A stretch of 21,626 bases of DNA from Mageeibacillus sp. UBA5770 (GTDB taxonomy: Bacteria; Bacillota_A; Clostridia; Saccharofermentanales; Saccharofermentanaceae). This document shows, one piece after another, positions 7,120 through 15,600 of the stretch. Location of the stretch: contig DIEQ01000115.1 in assembly GCA_002418705.1 (NCBI GenBank), positions 38,130-59,755 of the forward strand, written 5' to 3'. A program made the position numbers and the translations under genes. Position 1 is the stretch's first letter; every line of letters begins with the position of its first letter. The notes under the pieces were generated by a model. That model searched no databases. It was not told the DNA's origin and worked only from the letters and a program-made list of their open reading frames with translations.

Positions 7120-7659
7120 TTAATAGTTCTTGGACTGGATCTCAAAATATGACTGCGAATGCTTGCATACCGGGCAAAGCGCCGGAGCATTTTTGGCAAT
7201 ATGAATATGTCCGCAATTGATGCACTTCCATACAACAATTCCGTCTCTCTCAAACACTTCACCTTTATCGAGTCTCTCAATAAGGGATCTGTACCTGGCT
7301 TCGTGTTCCTTCTCAATATTCAGTACACCTTCAAACGAGGCAGCCAACTGGTTAAAGCCTTCTTCACGGGCTTCAGCGGCAAACTGTTTGTACATTTCAG
7401 TCCACTCATAATATTCACCGGCTGCTGCATCCAAAAGATTGGTCTTCGTATCCGCAACTTCACCGCCATGAAGTGCTTTAAACCAAAGCTTTGCATGTTC
7501 ACGTTCATTCCCGCTGGTCTCTGCAAAAATATTAGAGATCTGGACATAGCCTTCTTTCTTTGCCTGTGAAGAATAATAGCTGTACTTATTTGTAGCCATC
7601 GATTCTCCTGCAAAAGCAGCGTTCAAATTTTTTTCTGTTTTTGAACCCTTCAAATCCAT
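7120..7659 (-). CDS. rbr: Rubrerythrin
   Basis: An NAD(P)H-linked peroxidase of anaerobes that reduces hydrogen peroxide at a di-iron site. The 179 residues contain the ferritin-like four-helix domain (1-135), with Glu19, Glu52/His55 in NEREHAKLWF and Glu116/His119 in NIEKEHEARY as iron ligands and further glutamates in EYYEWTEMY. A C-terminal rubredoxin domain carries Cys146, Cys149, Cys162 and Cys165 in WKCINCGHIHIAKNAP and LCPVCKH. GGAGGCGAAGGAA precedes the ATG. It sits between perR and dfx; no terminator with a T-run separates it from perR, although the 96-bp gap contains a GTGC-GTAA-GCAC hairpin, so co-transcription with perR is likely. Confidence 0.97.
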   Translation of the reverse strand: MDLKGSKTEKNLNAAFAGESMATNKYSYYSSQAKKEGYVQISNIFAETSGNEREHAKLWFKALHGGEVADTKTNLLDAAAGEYYEWTEMYKQFAAEAREEGFNQLAASFEGVLNIEKEHEARYRSLIERLDKGEVFERDGIVVWKCINCGHIHIAKNAPALCPVCKHSQSYFEIQSKNY

Positions 7660-7755
7660 TTCCTTCGCCTCCGTTAATTTTTTATATTCTGGTGTGCTTA
7701 CGCACTTAGCCAGTCATATGTTATTCCCTTCCCCGTTCCCCGGAATAGAAAAATA

Positions 7756-8178
7756 TCAGCAGTTTCCCTTACATGCTTCGCAAAGTCCTGTAGCCCGGAC
7801 ATCGAATTCTTCCATCTGAAATCCACTCAGAGAGTTTGGTACAAGACATCCATCAAGTGAAAAGTCAAATACTTCACCGCAATTTCTGCAATAAAAATGC
7901 CCGTGATTGTCAGTGTACCCGTCAAGGCGCACTTCTCCTTCACCTGTCCTGACAACACGTACAAGACCCGCCTTGGTGAGGGTGTCGACTGTGTTATATA
8001 TTGTCGTCTTTGACAAGGAAGGATTATCAGCCTTAAGAGCAGTATAAACTGTTTCAACAGTCGGATGGATGCGATTTTCAAGCAGATAGCGATAAACACT
8101 GATTCTTTGCGGAGTTAACCGAATATCCCTTGAAGAAAACCGATTAATAATCGACTGGACAACATCTACTTCCTTCAA
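7756..8178 (-). CDS. perR: Fur-family peroxide-stress repressor, PerR type (probable TTG start)
   Basis: A metal-dependent winged-helix repressor that senses peroxide by histidine oxidation. The DNA-binding half has LTPQRISVYRYLLENRIHPTVETVY and SKTTIYNTVDTLTKAGLV. Counting from the upstream ATG at 8196, PerR regulatory-site equivalents are His44, Asp92, His98, His100 and Asp111; the last, in GEVFDF, is Asp as in PerR. Structural zinc cysteines are Cys103, Cys106, Cys139 and Cys142; Cys117 and Cys146 are extra. Start: the ATG at 8196 has no ribosome site and would leave a leader of about 11 nt from the predicted start, whereas TTG at 8178 follows AGAAGGG; I prefer TTG, giving 140 residues. 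Placement before rbr and dfx supports PerR over Fur or Zur. Confidence 0.88.
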   Translation of the reverse strand: MKEVDVVQSIINRFSSRDIRLTPQRISVYRYLLENRIHPTVETVYTALKADNPSLSKTTIYNTVDTLTKAGLVRVVRTGEGEVRLDGYTDNHGHFYCRNCGEVFDFSLDGCLVPNSLSGFQMEEFDVRATGLCEACKGNC

Positions 8179-8211
8179 TTTAAGCCCTTCTTTCATCTTG
8201 TAATGTTTCCA

Positions 8212-8226
8212 TTATAATAATGCTTA
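8212..8226. promoter_or_regulatory. Putative PerR box
   Basis: TTATAATAATGCTTA matches the PerR consensus TTATAATNATTATAA at 11 of 14 defined positions, including a complete left half. It covers the -10 of the perR promoter, a position suited to autorepression. Confidence 0.55.
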
Positions 8227-8242
8227 CGAAGTTCTTTGTCAA
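8214..8242 (-). promoter_or_regulatory. Sigma-A promoter of perR-rbr-dfx
   Basis: Minus strand: perfect TTGACA (8242-8237), 17-bp spacer, TATTAT (8219-8214). Predicted start is near 8207, placing the TTG at 8178 about 29 nt downstream. Confidence 0.8.
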
Positions 8243-8273
8243 ATTTATTGTAGATGTTTTTATATATACCCTC

Positions 8274-8972
8274 TCATTTTTTCTTGCCCTTTTTCTTCTT
8301 TTTATCTTTTTTCCCGGGTTTATCTTTGTTCTTGTCCTTCTTCTTATCTTTCTTATCTGAAGCAGCGTCCAAAATCCGCTCTGCCGGATTATTTTTTTCA
8401 ACAGGCGATTCGGGAATCAGGTTTTTTGTTCGAAATACATATGGAGCAGGAACGTTAGTTTTGGAGGACCCCATATCTTTTCGGGCAGCTTCTTCAGGGC
8501 TCTTATTAGCAATGGCACGTTCATCAGCAGACCAATTGTCTGCCCGTTCATCCCGTGGCTTTTGAGATAACGGTTTTTGAATCCCCTTTTTCTTCGAAGG
8601 TGCTGCCTGCTTCAAAAGGGAAGCTGAAACAGGCTTCACCGGTGTTTTTTCTGCAGGATTCCCAGCTGAATTTTTGATGGTCTCAAAGAAGTTGATGACC
8701 TCCTGTATACCGCTCGTTGAAACGCTGTAGAATACCCAGCGTCCGCTCTTTCTGGATTCAACCAGATTGTTTTCGAGCAGCACACTCATATGATGAGACA
8801 GGGTAGGCTGAGTAATCGGGAAGTTAGAAAGAATATCCCGGGCGCATAGCTCGCCCCGTTCCGCAAGCAGACGCAGTATCTGCATCCGGTTTATGTCGGA
8901 AAGTATGTGAATCAGTTCGTATGGCCTGTCGGCTGCCTGATCCCTGGTTTTGTTAACCTTCCTGTCCCTCAT
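8274..8972 (-). CDS. ArsR-family winged-helix regulator with long lysine-rich tail
   Basis: A DNA-binding regulator of the ArsR/SmtB type. Residues about 15-100 form the winged helix: ELIHILSDINRMQILRLLAERGELCARDI, recognition helix ITQPTLSHHMSVLLENNLV, and wing ESRKSGRWVFYSV. The usual metal motif ELCxCDL is reduced to ELCARDI, with one cysteine, so classical arsenic sensing at that site is doubtful. From about 105 the protein is disordered-looking and basic, ending in some 30 residues that are almost only Lys and Asp, an unusual addition that brings it to 232 residues where typical ArsR proteins have 90-120. It starts 21 bp after the DUF4004 regulator, with GAGGG before the ATG, so the two are probably one transcript. 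The target is not evident. Confidence 0.85.
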   Translation of the reverse strand: MRDRKVNKTRDQAADRPYELIHILSDINRMQILRLLAERGELCARDILSNFPITQPTLSHHMSVLLENNLVESRKSGRWVFYSVSTSGIQEVINFFETIKNSAGNPAEKTPVKPVSASLLKQAAPSKKKGIQKPLSQKPRDERADNWSADERAIANKSPEEAARKDMGSSKTNVPAPYVFRTKNLIPESPVEKNNPAERILDAASDKKDKKKDKNKDKPGKKDKKKKKGKKK

Positions 8973-8993
8973 ATACTTCCCTCTTTCCGCCTG

Positions 8994-9623
8994 CTACGCA
9001 ATTAGCTGATCCTTAAGGGCTTCTTCAAATTCCGCAAGATTTGCACAAGCAATCACTTCTGTATTCTCCTCAAGAAGAATTTCTTCTTCACCTTTAACCA
9101 GTACTGTAAAAGGAATACCCATTTTTCTAAGTAGAATAAGCTGAAAATCTTTGCTTTTTCTGGTGCTGAGGTAACGATCGAGCATTCTGATAACCTGTTT
9201 GGCATCTTCAAGATATATACCGGACAGACGCATCAGATGATCTACCACATATATGGCAAAAACATCATCGAATTTAAGTTCACTCTTATGGGGGAAAACC
9301 GATGTGTAGGCAGTGACAGCCAGTTTCGTCACAAGATGAAGACTCTGAAAATCACTCATCGGGATCTGGAAGCTCTTAACATTGGGGGAAAAAATTTCTT
9401 TAAGCTGCTCTGCAGAAAGTTCACCCTTAAGCTCCTGGATTCTTCCGACGCGTGAAAGAATCCTCGCCTTAGGGAAAAAAGTCTCCTGGCCGGTATGGGT
9501 TGATTTATGAATAAACCAGGATTCAGGAATAAGGTTCATCCTTTTCCACCGATATAATGTTCCATAAGATATTCTGGCTGCACGCAGTAATTCACGCTTC
9601 GAAATCAGTTCTTCGTCCAACAT
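8994..9623 (-). CDS. YhbD-like regulator, DUF4004 (MerR-type N-terminal helix-turn-helix)
   Basis: A 209-residue protein matching the DUF4004/YhbD pattern. The N-terminus reads LISKRELLRAARISYGTLYRWKRMNLIPESWFI, a MerR-like helix-turn-helix, followed by HKSTHTGQETFFPKARILSRVGRIQELK, the family's most recognisable stretch. The remainder (about 75-209) is a mixed helical region ending in strands with VIACANLAEFEEALKDQLIA. No membrane segment or metal motif is seen. The ATG at 9623 follows AAGGGGTGG. It is first of two genes, ahead of the ArsR-type regulator. A terminator hairpin lies only 20 bp upstream, and a 13-bp dyad sits in a possible promoter just beyond it, which suggests self-regulation. 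The physiological role of the family is unknown to me. Confidence 0.83.
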   Translation of the reverse strand: MLDEELISKRELLRAARISYGTLYRWKRMNLIPESWFIHKSTHTGQETFFPKARILSRVGRIQELKGELSAEQLKEIFSPNVKSFQIPMSDFQSLHLVTKLAVTAYTSVFPHKSELKFDDVFAIYVVDHLMRLSGIYLEDAKQVIRMLDRYLSTRKSKDFQLILLRKMGIPFTVLVKGEEEILLEENTEVIACANLAEFEEALKDQLIA

Positions 9624-9643
9624 ATTGCCACCCCTTGCAAATT

Positions 9644-9684
9644 AAAAAAGCTGCAGGTGCAGATCAATCCACACACTACAGCTT
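9644..9684 (-). terminator. Intrinsic terminator between the zinc-ribbon gene and the DUF4004 gene
   Basis: Minus strand AAGCTGTAG (9684-9676) pairs with CTGCAGCTT (9656-9648), nine pairs with one G-U, and the stem runs into TTTTTT (9649-9644). It is 70 bp after the zinc-ribbon stop and 20 bp before the next ATG. Confidence 0.75.
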
Positions 9685-9685
9685 G

Positions 9686-9706
9686 ATTGTACAGTAACAA
9701 TGTTAC
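9686..9706 (-). promoter_or_regulatory. Possible DUF4004 promoter with 13-bp dyad operator
   Basis: GTAACAATGTTAC (9694-9706) is a perfect 6-1-6 inverted repeat. TACAAT on the minus strand (9691-9686) could be the -10; a 17-bp spacer upstream of it would be centred exactly on the dyad. The -35 position (TAATGC) is poor, as can occur at activator-dependent promoters. Confidence 0.4.
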
Positions 9707-9753
9707 AGGCATTAGACGCTCGTGTGGCAGAATGCTTGCCACTTCAAGACAGA

Positions 9754-10551
9754 TTAATGATTTATGAATATTTGATAGATATTATTCCCCAATTCTGTCC
9801 AACTGTCCGGATCGAAAAGCGACAGAAGCAGCTCCCGGTTAAAAATGAAGGCTGCAATGAATGCAAGGCACAGGAGCAGGAAGAAAAGCAGCCAGTAAAT
9901 AAGAATCGCTCTGGACAGGCTTCTCTTACTCTTGTTCTTACCGCCAATCGCGAAAGCCAGAAGACAGATCCAACCGACAACCGGAATACAAATCAGGAAA
10001 TAATACCAGAAGATCCCGGCGGTTGTCATTGGCTTGTATTCCTTGGGGATAAACGGATCCACCTGCTTCTTGACAGGGCCTTCCGACTGCGCCGTATTGG
10101 CAGAAGCAGCCGGCTGCTCCGGTTTGGATTCAGCAGGCCGAACCGTCTCTTGTGATACCGCCGGAACAGCCGGTGGTGCTGGCTGAACCGGAGATGCGGA
10201 TGCGGTTGCGAAAGGATCCTGTGCTGCCGTGTTCGAGCCTGCGGACACACTGAAAGACGCAGGAACAGCCGGAGCTGCAAACACGTCATCGACAGGTGAA
10301 TACGGGTTGACATCTGAACTGACATAAGGAGAAGGCATAGTCTGTGTCAACGGCGATGAAGACACAAAAACGTCATCAGGCTGTGTCACAAAAACAGAAG
10401 CTTCCGGAACAGCGGTTTGTACCGGGGAATTGAACTCAGCTTCCGCAGGGGCAGAAAAATCTTGTGACTCCGGTGCAGGTAACTTACTTCCGCACTGCGG
10501 ACAAAATGTATAGGTATCCGTAAGTTCAGCATTGCATTTGGGACAAATCAT
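9754..10551 (-). CDS. Zinc-ribbon protein with Pro/Ala-rich linker and two C-terminal membrane helices
   Basis: A 265-residue protein with no assignable function. Residues 3-20 form a zinc ribbon (MICPKCNAELTDTYTFCPQCG; Cys3, Cys6, Cys17, Cys20). Residues about 22-170 are a Pro/Ala/Ser/Val-rich linker likely to be disordered, ending in a basic patch KKQVDPFIPKEYKP. Two membrane helices follow, about 177-203 and 214-238, joined by a short basic loop GGKNKSKRSLSR, and then a 25-residue polar tail. The ATG at 10551 follows AAAGGAGG; a longer frame from 10575 begins upstream of that site. Zinc-ribbon-plus-membrane proteins are widespread in Firmicutes and often poorly characterised. It has its own extended -10 promoter in the 67 bp after putP. 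Confidence 0.82.
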   Translation of the reverse strand: MICPKCNAELTDTYTFCPQCGSKLPAPESQDFSAPAEAEFNSPVQTAVPEASVFVTQPDDVFVSSSPLTQTMPSPYVSSDVNPYSPVDDVFAAPAVPASFSVSAGSNTAAQDPFATASASPVQPAPPAVPAVSQETVRPAESKPEQPAASANTAQSEGPVKKQVDPFIPKEYKPMTTAGIFWYYFLICIPVVGWICLLAFAIGGKNKSKRSLSRAILIYWLLFFLLLCLAFIAAFIFNRELLLSLFDPDSWTELGNNIYQIFINH

Positions 10552-10599
10552 TCTGATTACCTCCTTTGCCAGCAACAGGTAATATGTATTGTGTTTACA

Positions 10600-10608
10600 A
10601 TTATATCA
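10600..10608 (-). promoter_or_regulatory. Extended -10 promoter of the zinc-ribbon gene
   Basis: TGATATAAT on the minus strand (10608-10600) is a perfect extended -10 (TG-N-TATAAT) in the short gap after putP. No good -35 is seen. Predicted leader is about 40 nt. Confidence 0.6.
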
Positions 10609-10617
10609 TATCCTTTA

Positions 10618-12210
10618 TCAGAAATTCGAATTCTTTACAGACTCGAATTCCGCAGTAATCTCATCAGACGGTTTTTTTGTCATAAGGCTGACAGCAACGA
10701 TGAGAATTGAAGATACAATGAAAGCCGGCAGTAGTTCATACACGGCAAAATATCCGCCGAGATGACTGATGACTTCTTTCCAGAGAACGACGGTTACACC
10801 GCCTCCGAGCATGCCTGCAACAGCTCCCTGAAGGTTGGTACGCTTCCAGAACAGCGAGAACAGCATAAGCGGGCCAAATGCAGCTCCAAGCCCTGCCCAT
10901 GCATATGATACGACGCGGAAGATAGATGTGCTTCCCGAAAGAGCGATCCAGGTGCCGAAGAGTGTAACGACTGCCAGCGTAATTCTGGCTGCCCACATGA
11001 TCAGTTTGTCAGAAGCATCTTTTTTAATGAGTCCGCCGACAATGTTTTTCGAAAGAGCCGAAGAAGCGATCAGCATGTAAGAGTCAGAAGAACTCATAGA
11101 TGCCGCCAGAATACCCGAAAGAATAACACCTGCGACGATCGGCGGGAAAAAGCTTGTTGCCATCTGAATGAAGATTGTCTCCGAGTCACTCGCTGTTGTC
11201 AGAAGTCCCGGAAGAAGTGCTCTTCCGATGAATCCGATCGCAATGGCAGCAAAGAGAGAAATAACACACCAGGTAACTGCAATGGCTCTTGATTTTTTTA
11301 TTTCTGATGATTTTGTGATTGCCATGAAACGCAGAAGAACCTGCGGCATGCCAAAATAACCAAGACCCCAAGCAAGGCAGGAAAGTATGTTCAGGAGGCT
11401 GTAATTTGCACCGGCACCGAACACGCCGCTGCCGTTTACGACTGCCTGTACATTTCCGGCGGAGGAAGTAACCGCAGCACCTGCTGCATCAAGAGGAGTT
11501 GCGATGCCAAAGAAATCCATGAATCGGGGAATTTTATGCAGATTCTCCAGAATTGCGGCAATACCGCCTGCTTTCATTGTTCCGACAGCAAGAACTGCAA
11601 TCAGCGAGAAAAACATAAGAATTCCCTGGAAGAAATCAGTTGTGCTTTCGGCAAGAAACCCCCCGATCAATGTATAAACCAGTACAAACAGAGCCCCTAA
11701 TACAACCATCAGCATATAGTAATCATCCATGCCGAATACATATCCGAAAAGCTTACCGAATGTAACGAACTGGCTGCCGACATAAATAGAGAAAAACAGC
11801 AGAATAACAACAGCTGCGATTGTCATGAGTATTTTTTTCTCGTCCCTGAAACGATTGCTGAAGAAATCAGGAATTGTAATTGAATTATTGGAAACCTGTG
11901 AATACTTGCGGAGCCGAACGGCTACAACACGCCAATTTATATACGTGCCAATGGCAAGTCCAATTGCGGTCCAGGCTGCTTCGCCCGCACCTGTAAAATA
12001 TGCCACACCGGGAAGGCCCATCAATAGCCATCCGCTCATATCAGAGGCTTCTGCACTCATTGCAGCAACCCACGGACCGAGTCCTCTCCCCCCCAGGAAA
12101 TACTCTTCTGAATTTTCATTGCTCTTTTTGGCATACCATAAGCCTATTCCTATTGCAAATGCGAGATAGACACCCATGGCTACCAGTATCTGAATTTTGT
12201 CTGCCGTCAT
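10618..12210 (-). CDS. putP: Sodium:proline symporter, SSS family
   Basis: A membrane symporter of the sodium:solute family that imports a solute, most likely proline, with Na+. Its 530 residues fit the PutP group (about 500) and contain some 13 hydrophobic segments. The N-terminal signature EYFLGGRGLGPWVAAMSAEASDMSGWLLMGLPG (about residues 36-68) is nearly that of E. coli PutP, including the Asp57 equivalent of its essential Asp55. Further marks are WRVVAVRLRKYSQVSNNSITIPDFFSNRF (93-121) and a helix with ILAASMSSSDSYMLIASSA (about 376), where Ser/Thr residues bind Na+ in the family. AAGGAGGG precedes the ATG. It has its own promoter and a leader of about 90 nt; no catabolic put genes are adjacent, so uptake for osmoprotection or nutrition are both possible. 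Confidence 0.93.
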   Translation of the reverse strand: MTADKIQILVAMGVYLAFAIGIGLWYAKKSNENSEEYFLGGRGLGPWVAAMSAEASDMSGWLLMGLPGVAYFTGAGEAAWTAIGLAIGTYINWRVVAVRLRKYSQVSNNSITIPDFFSNRFRDEKKILMTIAAVVILLFFSIYVGSQFVTFGKLFGYVFGMDDYYMLMVVLGALFVLVYTLIGGFLAESTTDFFQGILMFFSLIAVLAVGTMKAGGIAAILENLHKIPRFMDFFGIATPLDAAGAAVTSSAGNVQAVVNGSGVFGAGANYSLLNILSCLAWGLGYFGMPQVLLRFMAITKSSEIKKSRAIAVTWCVISLFAAIAIGFIGRALLPGLLTTASDSETIFIQMATSFFPPIVAGVILSGILAASMSSSDSYMLIASSALSKNIVGGLIKKDASDKLIMWAARITLAVVTLFGTWIALSGSTSIFRVVSYAWAGLGAAFGPLMLFSLFWKRTNLQGAVAGMLGGGVTVVLWKEVISHLGGYFAVYELLPAFIVSSILIVAVSLMTKKPSDEITAEFESVKNSNF

Positions 12211-12260
12211 ATACCCTCCTTATTAGCCCTCTATTTTTTACACCCAAACGCGAACTGATG

Positions 12261-12282
12261 ACTATCTTTATAAACAGATAGT
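12261..12282 (-). repeat. Inverted repeat in the putP leader
   Basis: ACTATCT (12261-12267) and AGATAGT (12276-12282) form a perfect 7-bp stem with an 8-nt loop, within the leader between the putP promoter and its ATG. It has no T-run, so it is not a terminator; an operator or RNA stem is possible. Confidence 0.5.
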
Positions 12283-12308
12283 ACCAAAGCCGATTTTGCG
12301 ACTATGAC

Positions 12309-12337
12309 ATTATACTAAGTTAGAAAACTTGAAACAA
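12309..12337 (-). promoter_or_regulatory. Sigma-A promoter of putP
   Basis: Minus strand TTGTTT (12337-12332), 17-bp spacer, perfect TATAAT (12314-12309). Predicted start is near 12302, about 90 nt before the ATG. The rest of the 12211-12430 gap is AT-rich with no gene seen. Confidence 0.65.
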
Positions 12338-12430
12338 TAAAAAATACAAATATGTGCAAATTAATTCATTTAGTCAGCATTACAGGATTAAACATGTATT
12401 TGAAAATTTTGCCAAATTGAAAAAAACCTA

Positions 12431-12459
12431 TGGACAGAGATCACATCATCCAGTATAAT
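12431..12459 (+). promoter_or_regulatory. Promoter of tRNA-Val
   Basis: TGGACA (12431-12436), 17-bp spacer, perfect TATAAT (12454-12459); predicted start a few bases before the tRNA 5' end. Confidence 0.8.
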
Positions 12460-12471
12460 AATCAAGCGTTT

Positions 12472-12548
12472 GGGTGGTTAGCTCAGCTGGTTAGAGTACT
12501 TGCTTGACATGCAAGGGGTCGGAGGTTCGAGTCCTCTACTACCCACCA
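12472..12548 (+). tRNA. tRNA-Val (anticodon GAC)
   Basis: A complete cloverleaf. The acceptor GGGTGGT (12472-12478) pairs with ACTACCC (12538-12544). The anticodon stem CTTGC/GCAAG (12499-12503, 12511-12515) holds loop TTGACAT, with anticodon GAC at 12506-12508. The T arm GGAGG-TTCGAGT-CCTCT follows, closing with one G-U. The discriminator is A and the CCA end is encoded (12546-12548). GAC reads the valine codons GUC and GUU. It is a single tRNA with its own promoter and terminator. Confidence 0.96.
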
Positions 12549-12552
12549 AATT

Positions 12553-12583
12553 AAAATCTACCTTGAAAAAGGTAGATTTTTTT
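12553..12583 (+). terminator. Terminator of tRNA-Val, probably bidirectional
   Basis: AAAATCTACC (12553-12562) pairs perfectly with GGTAGATTTT (12571-12580) around an 8-nt loop, with T-run 12577-12583. Read on the minus strand the hairpin is followed by TTTTAATTT, so it probably also ends the convergent 1073-residue gene, whose stop is 44 bp away. Confidence 0.9.
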
Positions 12584-12626
12584 GTTTGCCTGCTTAATTC
12601 TGGAGGACCTCAAGAAGTGAGTATGC

Positions 12627-15600
12627 CTATTTCCCCGGTATTTGTGCTGTAATCACCTGGCCGGGAAGCAGATCGATTCGGTTGTTACGCTGTCCAAGCT
12701 TGATTTTTTCAATAAATACACCCTTGTTCGAAAATCTGTTTACTGTTACCCCTTTAAGTGACCAGTCAGCTTCAAGCAGGAATAATGCCGGCTGTTCTGT
12801 TGTATTGGCTACGATTATATTGATTTTTTTATCCTCGTTTGTATATGCATAAGCATCAAGTCCTTCCAGTGCCGGAGTATTTGCAGCCGTTTCGGAAGTG
12901 TCTTGCGTGCCGGATACAATCGGCGCAATCAGCTTGATCTGTGTCGGAAGCCCCTTTGCAGCATCGTTTATAAGCGCGCACGATGCAAGTAATGTCTCAT
13001 TGTTCTGAGCCGAGAGAAGCAGTTCTGCTTTAGTAGTACCCTGGTTTGAGAAAATGTTAACAGTATCTACATCTGCCCCATTTCTACTTACAGGGAGGTC
13101 TGCAAGAACGACAAATGAATGATCCCCCAGATCATGTAAAAGTACTGCAACGCATTCAGCCGCAGTAATCTGGGCTGATGTGTAAGTCATTTCCTGTGCA
13201 GTTTCCCCTTGAAGCTGGAATAAGGAAATCACAGATGAGCGTATCCACTCATCTGCGTCCTTCTGCGGTCTGGAAGGTGTTCTTGGGATTGAATCAAAAT
13301 AAGATGCGTAACCGGAAGTCACAGCCTCTTCAAAGGTTTGTATTTCAGAACCTGCTGTTGTCAGCAAAAGATTGTTAACGGTAAGACTTCCGGCATGATA
13401 ATCTGCTTTCGACAGCATTGTGCCTCCGTCATACGGCATTGCGTCGAGGAAAACAAATTTATCCTTAATATCAACATAATACGGAGATGACTGGATCAGG
13501 CTTATAATATAGTTTACATAAGCACCGCGCTGAAGATCAGTCGAAAATATGTCATTTGAATCTGATATTTCTATTACAAGGCGTGAGAACTGCATGCTCC
13601 ATGGTACGGCAGTCCCGTTCTCAATTCGCAGCATGCCATACGGGTCAGAAATACTCCCGCAGAGATATGACATCAGATTATCGATTGTTTCCTGGCTCGC
13701 TGAGGATCCGATAACAAGCCAGGGATCAGCACCGGCTTTACGAACGAGTGAAAGTGATGCATCAAGTGAGTTCCCCCCTGCTGCCAAATACTCGTCGCCC
13801 TCTTTATCGAGACCCTCATTGCCGCTTGACAAAAGCCATGCCCGGGATGATACTCCCATCCTGCCAAATCCTATGTTGTCAAGGCGGATCAAGCTAGGAG
13901 ATGCAGCAATTACAGGTTCTTCAAATGACGCAGGTATACTGCTGTCGGCATTGTTTTCAAGGCCGAAATAAACCTTATCAACATCAAGAGTCCCCTGCCC
14001 TTCGAATCCAATATTAAACCGGATTTCACCCGGGCTCTCGCCCTGTGCTTCTTCAGGAATAAGGAATGTATATGTGTATTGTCTCCATGAACTGCCGACA
14101 TCTGTGAATGTCGTACCTATCGAGTCAAATTTCCCGGAAATCCATGCCATGACTTCACCATCGGCAATTCCTTCCTGCCTGAGCCAGACTTTAATCTGAT
14201 ACAGGGAATTCTTCTGAAAAGGAGAGCCAACGCTGCTTCTAATTACCTGAGAAGCAAAATGTGCCTGATCCTCCGACTGATCGGGTGCACCCATTACCTG
14301 CAGTGATGATCTTCCGCTTCCTGAAGGTGCAAAATCCTGAATCAGTAAAGATGTCCCTTCTCCCATTCCCTGCCAAAGGTCTTTTGAATCTGCCTTCGCT
14401 GCTGCTTCGATCTGTGAGGGAGTGAAATTCTGCAGATAACACATATCACCCGGCAGAAAAATATTTTCACTCTGCACCTCATCAAACTGAATACGTGTAT
14501 AAAGCTGGGTGGTTTGGGACGTGATGCCCTGGGAAAGAAGAATTTTGCCTGTTGATGTCTGCCCGATTTCATCTATTGTCTTCATGGAATCAATGGGTAG
14601 ATTATTCCAGGAAGTGCCGTTATCACCGGAACAGTAAAGGGAGCTTTTTGCATCCATGATTACGATCTCACCTGATGACAGTATAAGGACACTCTCAACG
14701 GACAGGGGTACACCTGTCTCATCATTCGCCTGATGTGATGAAAAAGAGAATAGACCGGTATCTTGTGAGAAAGACCCAATGGCAATCTCTCCGTGATCCC
14801 CGCCCAAAATATATGAGCCGTTCCTGAAGTCTGCACACTGCCAATTCGGTGCAGAACTGAACGAAGGCAGCTCATACTTCGTAAGTTCGCGAAAAATAAC
14901 GCCGTTGGAAGAAGTAATCAGTTCTCCGTTCATACCGGCAAGAATCAGTGAACTGCCATCACTGGCCGAAGCAGTCAGAGACTGGGAAGTAATTGCGGGA
15001 ATGCTTGTGACTTTTCCATTTGAACAGATCAAAATGGCACCGGCATCCCCGCCGGCAATACCGATTTTACCTATTGAGGATACCGTGCGGATTGAGTACG
15101 ATATACCTTCTTCAGGATTGAATGCACTCCATGTTTTCCCGTCGGCAGATGTCACGAAAGAACCTGTTTTTGTAACTGCATAGAACCGGTCTGATACACA
15201 GGAACTCGAGACAAAATTTTCAGAAATGCCCAGATCCAGAATAACAGGATCCGAAGATGTGACATCAGAAATGAGGAGGCCTTTGTCTCCGACGGCCACG
15301 GAAATATTCGAGGAGGAGGACAGGGATGTAACCTTTTGTCCTTCTGACGCGCCGGAAGGAACAGTCAGAGGCGTCCACAATCCCAGTTGATTCATGCGAA
15401 AATCTGTAACTGTTGCCTGCATCTTGGGGACAAGCCGCCCATCCTCGTCAAGTGACATGATCCGTACGGAGCCGCCGACAAAAAAACCGTCCTCTATCTT
15501 TGTATCGGTTCCGCTTTCCGGCTCGACGTATACGGAGTTTTCCGTGCCGCCGTATACCGTATATACCTGATCAAATTGCTTATCTTCAAAGGACGGATTC

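Noticed and set aside
7660..7755. Terminator between perR and rbr
   Set aside because: The GTGC-GTAA-GCAC hairpin has a short broken stem and no T-run directly after it; co-transcription is more likely.
9700..10155. Plus-strand open frame of 151 codons
   Set aside because: It runs antisense to the zinc-ribbon gene, whose membrane helices and cysteine pairs make the minus strand the real one; the plus product has no recognisable fold or ribosome site.
12600..12652. Short plus-strand frame with GGAGG upstream after the tRNA
   Set aside because: Only nine codons, lying antisense over the 3' end of the large surface-protein gene and after the tRNA terminator.
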